A stretch of 64,000 nt of DNA, from NCBI RefSeq assembly GCF_018413645.1, contig NZ_JAHCDA010000001.1, positions 1,426,001 to 1,490,000 on the forward strand. Direction: 5' to 3'. The translations under genes and the position numbers were made by a program. The notes beneath the pieces are model-generated. The model saw only the letters and a program-made list of their open reading frames with translations. It had not been told where the DNA came from and searched no databases. The DNA is from Roseococcus pinisoli (GTDB lineage: Bacteria; Pseudomonadota; Alphaproteobacteria; Acetobacterales; Acetobacteraceae). Below, piece by piece: positions 60,688 to 64,000 of this stretch; the stretch's first letter is position 1, and every line of letters begins with the position of its first letter.

Positions 60688-62369
60688 CAGGCGAGACCTT
60701 CTGCTTGGTCGCGGGCCACAAGTTCAGGGTCGCGCTTCGCCGGGTCGCCCCAGCCGCCGCCGCCGGCCGAGCGGATGTGGAGCACTTCGCCGGGCTGGAT
60801 CTCGACGCCGACCTCCTTAGTGCGGAGCACGCGCTCGCCGCCATCGGCCTGGCGCAGCACGTAGCGGTGCGGCGCGGAATCCTGCCCGCCCGCAATACCC
60901 GCGCTGCCGTGGAAGGCGCCGTCGCCGGCCGTGTTGCCGCGGGCCGGGCCGTCGCTTTCCACGACCAGCTCAAGCTCGGCACCGTGGCCGCCGCGATACT
61001 GGCCGGCGCCGGCCGTGCCGCCGAGGAATTCGTGCTTGCGGAAGTGCAGCGGGAAGCGCGCCTCCGCCATCTCGACGCTGCCGAATTTCAGCCCGCCCGC
61101 GCTGTGCCACTCGCCGGCGGCGGACCAGCCGTCGCCCTTCGCATGGCCGCCGGCGCCGGGGCGCGCGTGGAAGAGGTGCCAGACGAACTTGCGGTCCGGC
61201 CGGCGCGCATCCTTGCCGGTGATGGCGATGCGGAAGCGCCGCCCCCAGCCGCCCATCGCCCGTTCCGGGCAGCAGTTCTGCATCGCGCGGATGATCGCCT
61301 CCACGATCTCGTTGCTGCAGTGGCTGGTGCAGAGCGTCACGGCCGCGCCCTCGCGCGCCCAGACGATGCTGCCCTCGCGCGCGATCACGCGCAGCGCGCG
61401 GAAGGCGCCCTCGTTCTTCGCCACCTCGGGATCGAGGAGATAGGCGAAGGCCATGCAGACGGCGGAAAACATGTTGGGATAGGAGGAGTTCACGATGCCC
61501 AGCACCTGGTCGTCGCTCTCCGAGAGATCGACGGTCAGCGTGCCGCCCTGCTTGGTGCAGGTGGCGCGGATGGCGATGTTCTCCTGCCCATGGCCGTCAT
61601 CGTCCAGGAAGGCCTCGCCGCGCCATTTGCCGTCGGGCCAGCCCTCCACGATGCGCTTCGTGTGCGCGTGGGCGAGGTCGAGGATGGCGTCCACGGCTGC
61701 CATCAGGCGCGGGCCGCCATGCTGCTCCAGCAGCGCCGAGAGCCGGTTGGCGCCGAGCTTCGCCGCGCCCAGCATGGCCGCGAGATCGCCCCGGAAGTCG
61801 CGGTTGATGCGGGTGTTGAGCGCCAGCATGGAGACGAGGTCCGGCCGCATCTCGAAATTCTCGCCGAGGCGAATCGGCGGGATACGCAGCCCCTCCTGCC
61901 AGATCTCGGAGGCGCCGGGGTTGTAGCCACCATGGGTATTGCCGCCGATGTCGGACTGGTGGGCGCGGACCACGCTGAAGAAGCGAACCCGCTGCGGATG
62001 ATCCGAGGGCATGGCCCGAGGGTCTGAATCGGCCAGCGGCAGCGGATCGAACACCGGCAGCACGATCGTCAGGTCCGGCAGGTGGCTGCCGCCGTGATAG
62101 GGATCGTTCAGCAGGAAGACGTCCCCGGGCTTCATGTCACTGCCGAAGGCCTCGACCACCGCCTTGGCGGCGAAGGGCATGGCGCCGACATGGACCGGGA
62201 TGTGATCCGCCTGCGCCACCAGCCGGCAGGCGCCGTCCGTGACGGCGATGGAGAAATCGCGGCTGGAATTGAGGATCTGGCTATAGGCGGTGCGGAGCAG
62301 GCCTTCGCCCATCTCCTCCACGATGGCGGTGAAACGCGCGGAGAGTACGGCGAGGGTCACGGGATCCAT
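60687..62369 (-). CDS. hyuB: N-methylhydantoinase/oxoprolinase subunit B
   Basis: A 560-residue partner of HyuA. DPVTLAVLSARFTAIVEEMG opens it, LLRTAYSQILNSSRDFSIAV near 24-43, GDVFLLNDPYHGGSHLPDL near 82-100, and HQSDIGGNTHGGYNPGASEI near 135-154 are the conserved family blocks. The end reads IQPGEVLHIRSAGGGGWGDP, another hallmark. Divergent from the SMP-30 gene with 77 bases between. Together the genes look like a pathway for a cyclic amide or lactone. Confidence 0.92.
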   Translation of the reverse strand: MDPVTLAVLSARFTAIVEEMGEGLLRTAYSQILNSSRDFSIAVTDGACRLVAQADHIPVHVGAMPFAAKAVVEAFGSDMKPGDVFLLNDPYHGGSHLPDLTIVLPVFDPLPLADSDPRAMPSDHPQRVRFFSVVRAHQSDIGGNTHGGYNPGASEIWQEGLRIPPIRLGENFEMRPDLVSMLALNTRINRDFRGDLAAMLGAAKLGANRLSALLEQHGGPRLMAAVDAILDLAHAHTKRIVEGWPDGKWRGEAFLDDDGHGQENIAIRATCTKQGGTLTVDLSESDDQVLGIVNSSYPNMFSAVCMAFAYLLDPEVAKNEGAFRALRVIAREGSIVWAREGAAVTLCTSHCSNEIVEAIIRAMQNCCPERAMGGWGRRFRIAITGKDARRPDRKFVWHLFHARPGAGGHAKGDGWSAAGEWHSAGGLKFGSVEMAEARFPLHFRKHEFLGGTAGAGQYRGGHGAELELVVESDGPARGNTAGDGAFHGSAGIAGGQDSAPHRYVLRQADGGERVLRTKEVGVEIQPGEVLHIRSAGGGGWGDPAKRDPELVARDQAEGLA

Positions 62370-62446
62370 CGAGAGGCGTCTCCATCTAGGCGGCGGTGTG
62401 AGCGTGGCGCATCCTTGCCCGAACAGAAAGGGGAGGGTGCTCGAAG

Positions 62447-63364
62447 ATGAGCCTCAAAGTTCTCGCCGAAGGGCTGCGTTTTCCGGAAGGGCCGGTGGCG
62501 TTGCCGGACGGCTCCGTCGCATTGGTCGAAATCGAGAAGCAGGTCATCTCGCGGGTGGCACCCGATGGGAGCTACAGCGTCATCGCGAAGACGGGCGGCG
62601 GCCCAAACGGCCTGGCGGCCGGGCCCGACAACACGCTGCTTCTCTGCAACAACGGCGGCTTCACCTGGCACGAGGAGCCGGATCTCCTGCGTCCGAGCGG
62701 CCAGGCGGAAGACTATACCCATGGCCGGATCGAAGTCATCGATATCGCCACGGGGTCTGTCCGCACGCTTTACGACCGCTGCGGCGAGGTGATGCTGAAG
62801 GGGCCGAACGACCTGCAGCTCGACGGCAAGGGCGGCTTCTGGTTCAGCGACCTGGGCAAGGTGCGCGCGCGCGACCGCGACCATGGCGGCGTCTACTGGG
62901 CGGCGCTGGACGGCAGCCGCATCGTCGAGGCGGCCTTTCCGGTCTTCGGCGGGGCCAACGGCATCGGCATCAGCCCGGATGGCGAGAAGCTCTATGTCGC
63001 CGAGACGGAGACCGGGCGGCTCTGGGGCTTCGACATCATCGGACCGGGACAGCTTCGCAAATGCCCCTGGCCGAGCACCAATGGCGGCGAGCTGGTCTGC
63101 CAGTTCCCCGGCTTCCGACGGCTGGACAGCCTGGCGATCACCGATGCCGGGAACATCGTGGTGGCGACGCTCATCTCGGGTGAAATCACCACCGTGACGC
63201 CCGCGGGCAAGATCATCGACGTGGTGAAGATGCCCGAGCGGATGCCGACCAATATCTGTTTCGGTGGGCCGGACCGGCGGACGGCCTATATCACGCTGTC
63301 CAACACCGGGAAGCTTGTCAGCATGAAGTGGCGGGAGGCGGGGCTGCGACTGCCGCACTGCTGA
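62447..63364 (+). CDS. SMP-30/gluconolactonase/LRE family protein
   Basis: A 305-residue six-bladed propeller. The first blade has AEGLRFPEGPVALPDGSVAL with the metal-binding glutamate, GGPNGLAAGPDNTLLLCNNG and LKGPNDLQLDGKGGFWFSDL carry the Asn and Asp ligands, and GANGIGISPDGEKLYVAETE the last. The fold binds a calcium-like metal and hydrolyses lactones; sugar lactones are known substrates for relatives. No signal peptide. It stands across from hyuB, and a GC hairpin follows it. Confidence 0.87.
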   Translation: MSLKVLAEGLRFPEGPVALPDGSVALVEIEKQVISRVAPDGSYSVIAKTGGGPNGLAAGPDNTLLLCNNGGFTWHEEPDLLRPSGQAEDYTHGRIEVIDIATGSVRTLYDRCGEVMLKGPNDLQLDGKGGFWFSDLGKVRARDRDHGGVYWAALDGSRIVEAAFPVFGGANGIGISPDGEKLYVAETETGRLWGFDIIGPGQLRKCPWPSTNGGELVCQFPGFRRLDSLAITDAGNIVVATLISGEITTVTPAGKIIDVVKMPERMPTNICFGGPDRRTAYITLSNTGKLVSMKWREAGLRLPHC

Positions 63365-63375
63365 GACGCCCGCGG

Positions 63376-63396
63376 GCCGGGGCCTCGTGCCCCGGC
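63376..63396 (+). terminator. GC-rich hairpin after the SMP-30 gene
   Basis: A perfect 8-bp stem GCCGGGGC / GCCCCGGC with CTCGT loop, 11 bases after the stop codon. There is no T tract, so termination would be weak or Rho-assisted. Confidence 0.55.
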
Positions 63397-63452
63397 TTGC
63401 GATTGCTGCGACACTGCAATGAAATGAGGCGAACAACCGGGAGGAAGCGCGA

Positions 63453-64000
63453 ATGGCGCCACGTCAGATGCATCTGGTCGGATTCCTGCAGGCCCAGAAC
63501 TGCACGATCTTCGCGAGCTCCTGGCGCCATCCGGACAGCCGCACCGACTTCCTGACTGCCGATTATTTCCAGGAGATCGCGCGTATCCTGGAGCGCGGGA
63601 AGTTCGACCTGGGCTTCTTCGACGACCGGCTTTCCATGCCGGACCGCTACGGGGCGGACCATGTCCATACCATCGAGCACGGCATCCGCTGCGTGAAGCT
63701 GGACCCGGTGGTGACGCTGACTATGATGGGCGCGGTCACGAAGCACCTCGGCCTCGGCTCCACCGCCTCCACCACCTACTACGAACCTTTCCACGTCGCG
63801 CGCGTCTTCCAGACGCTGGACCTGATGAGCAACGGCCGCGCGGCCTGGAACGTGGTCACCTCGCTGAATGACGGCGAGGCCGCGAATATGGGCCATGCCG
63901 AGACGATGGCGCATGACGCGCGCTACGACCGCGCCGATGAATTCGTGGAGGTGGTGCTCTCCCATTGGGACGCTTGGGAGGACGATGCGCTGATCGTCGA
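63453..64000 (+). CDS. NtaA/DszA-type FMN monooxygenase, N-terminal part (cut by window edge)
   Basis: The first 182 residues of a luciferase-like monooxygenase that runs off the window. DFLTADYFQEIARILERGKF, then DLGFFDDRLSMPDRYGADHV and STASTTYYEPFHVARVFQTL are typical, and GRAAWNVVTSLNDGEAANMG is the hallmark of the nitrilotriacetate/dibenzothiophene/alkanesulfonate-type group. Such enzymes use FMNH2 and oxygen to break C-N or C-S bonds. GGGAGGAAG lies nine bases before the ATG. Same strand as SMP-30, possibly the same pathway. Confidence 0.88.
   Translation, partial: MAPRQMHLVGFLQAQNCTIFASSWRHPDSRTDFLTADYFQEIARILERGKFDLGFFDDRLSMPDRYGADHVHTIEHGIRCVKLDPVVTLTMMGAVTKHLGLGSTASTTYYEPFHVARVFQTLDLMSNGRAAWNVVTSLNDGEAANMGHAETMAHDARYDRADEFVEVVLSHWDAWEDDALIV

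Overview
The window is one stretch of a very GC-rich (about 70 percent by eye) bacterial chromosome. The gene content and the style of the proteins point to an alphaproteobacterium of the Acetobacteraceae, close to Roseomonas and relatives. The clues are the Dpp-type transporter sets, the PhaR and PHA-synthase-like proteins, hydantoinase A/B genes, LLM monooxygenases, MotA/MotB, and third codon positions that are almost always G or C. This placement is inference; no rRNA, tRNA, CRISPR array, insertion sequence or prophage was seen. Genes are packed tightly, many with ATGA or TGATG stop/start overlaps. No gene-free gap exceeds 300 bases. The largest gaps are 20681-20969, 10184-10438, 45991-46232 and 29266-29505, and apart from the sites listed I see nothing in them.

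Layout. 1-4964: a cut EamA transporter diverges from an acyl-CoA cluster (prpE, a small secreted protein, an ECHDC3-like hydratase, an acyl-CoA synthetase). 4980-10183, minus strand: mrcA (PBP1a), prfB with its programmed +1 frameshift, a metallophosphatase and a TRIC-type channel that seems to start at CTG. 10439-15935: a complete peptide/nickel-type ABC importer (binding protein, two permeases, two ATPases). 15996-18721: a C39-like protein, a PHA-synthase-like enzyme overlapping a PhaE/phasin-like gene, and divergent phaR. 18765-24331: a MORN-repeat secreted protein, an MFS transporter, a DadA-like oxidase, metK behind a structured leader, and trmB. 24342-29265: a DUF1349 protein and an RND efflux pair.

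29506-32857: a DUF2934 protein, an SGNH hydrolase and an orphan CoxL-like molybdoenzyme. 32892-36370: a thioesterase, motB-motA in reversed order and a LysR regulator. 36367-37362: a lower-GC ornithine cyclodeaminase-like gene, probably acquired. 37460-43339: soxR with a near-consensus SoxR box, a TetR regulator and a second RND pair whose promoter carries likely operators. 43459-48085: poxB, a binding protein without signal peptide and a ygiB-ygiC pair. 48082-51887: a secreted hypothetical protein, a luciferase-like monooxygenase, a ClsC-like phospholipase D protein and a beta carbonic anhydrase. 52094-57310: ftsK, a membrane diguanylate cyclase, and cysK diverging from a cysteine-free Rrf2 regulator with clear palindromes between them. 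57370-64000: recX, azlC without azlD, hyuA/hyuB, an SMP-30 lactonase and a cut NtaA-type monooxygenase.

How the parts work together. Most of the window is housekeeping (translation termination, wall synthesis, SAM supply, DNA translocation, cysteine synthesis) mixed with small catabolic and efflux modules. The regulatory logic readable from sequence is the SoxR box beside soxR, the TetR-controlled RND operon, the Rrf2-cysK operator and the PhaR-PHA divergent pair. I found no clearly novel multi-gene defence or biosynthetic system. The best candidates for something new are the dual-frame PHA gene overlap, the CTG-started channel, the SoxR promoter that fires antisense across tetR, the near-leaderless cysK promoter and the metK leader.
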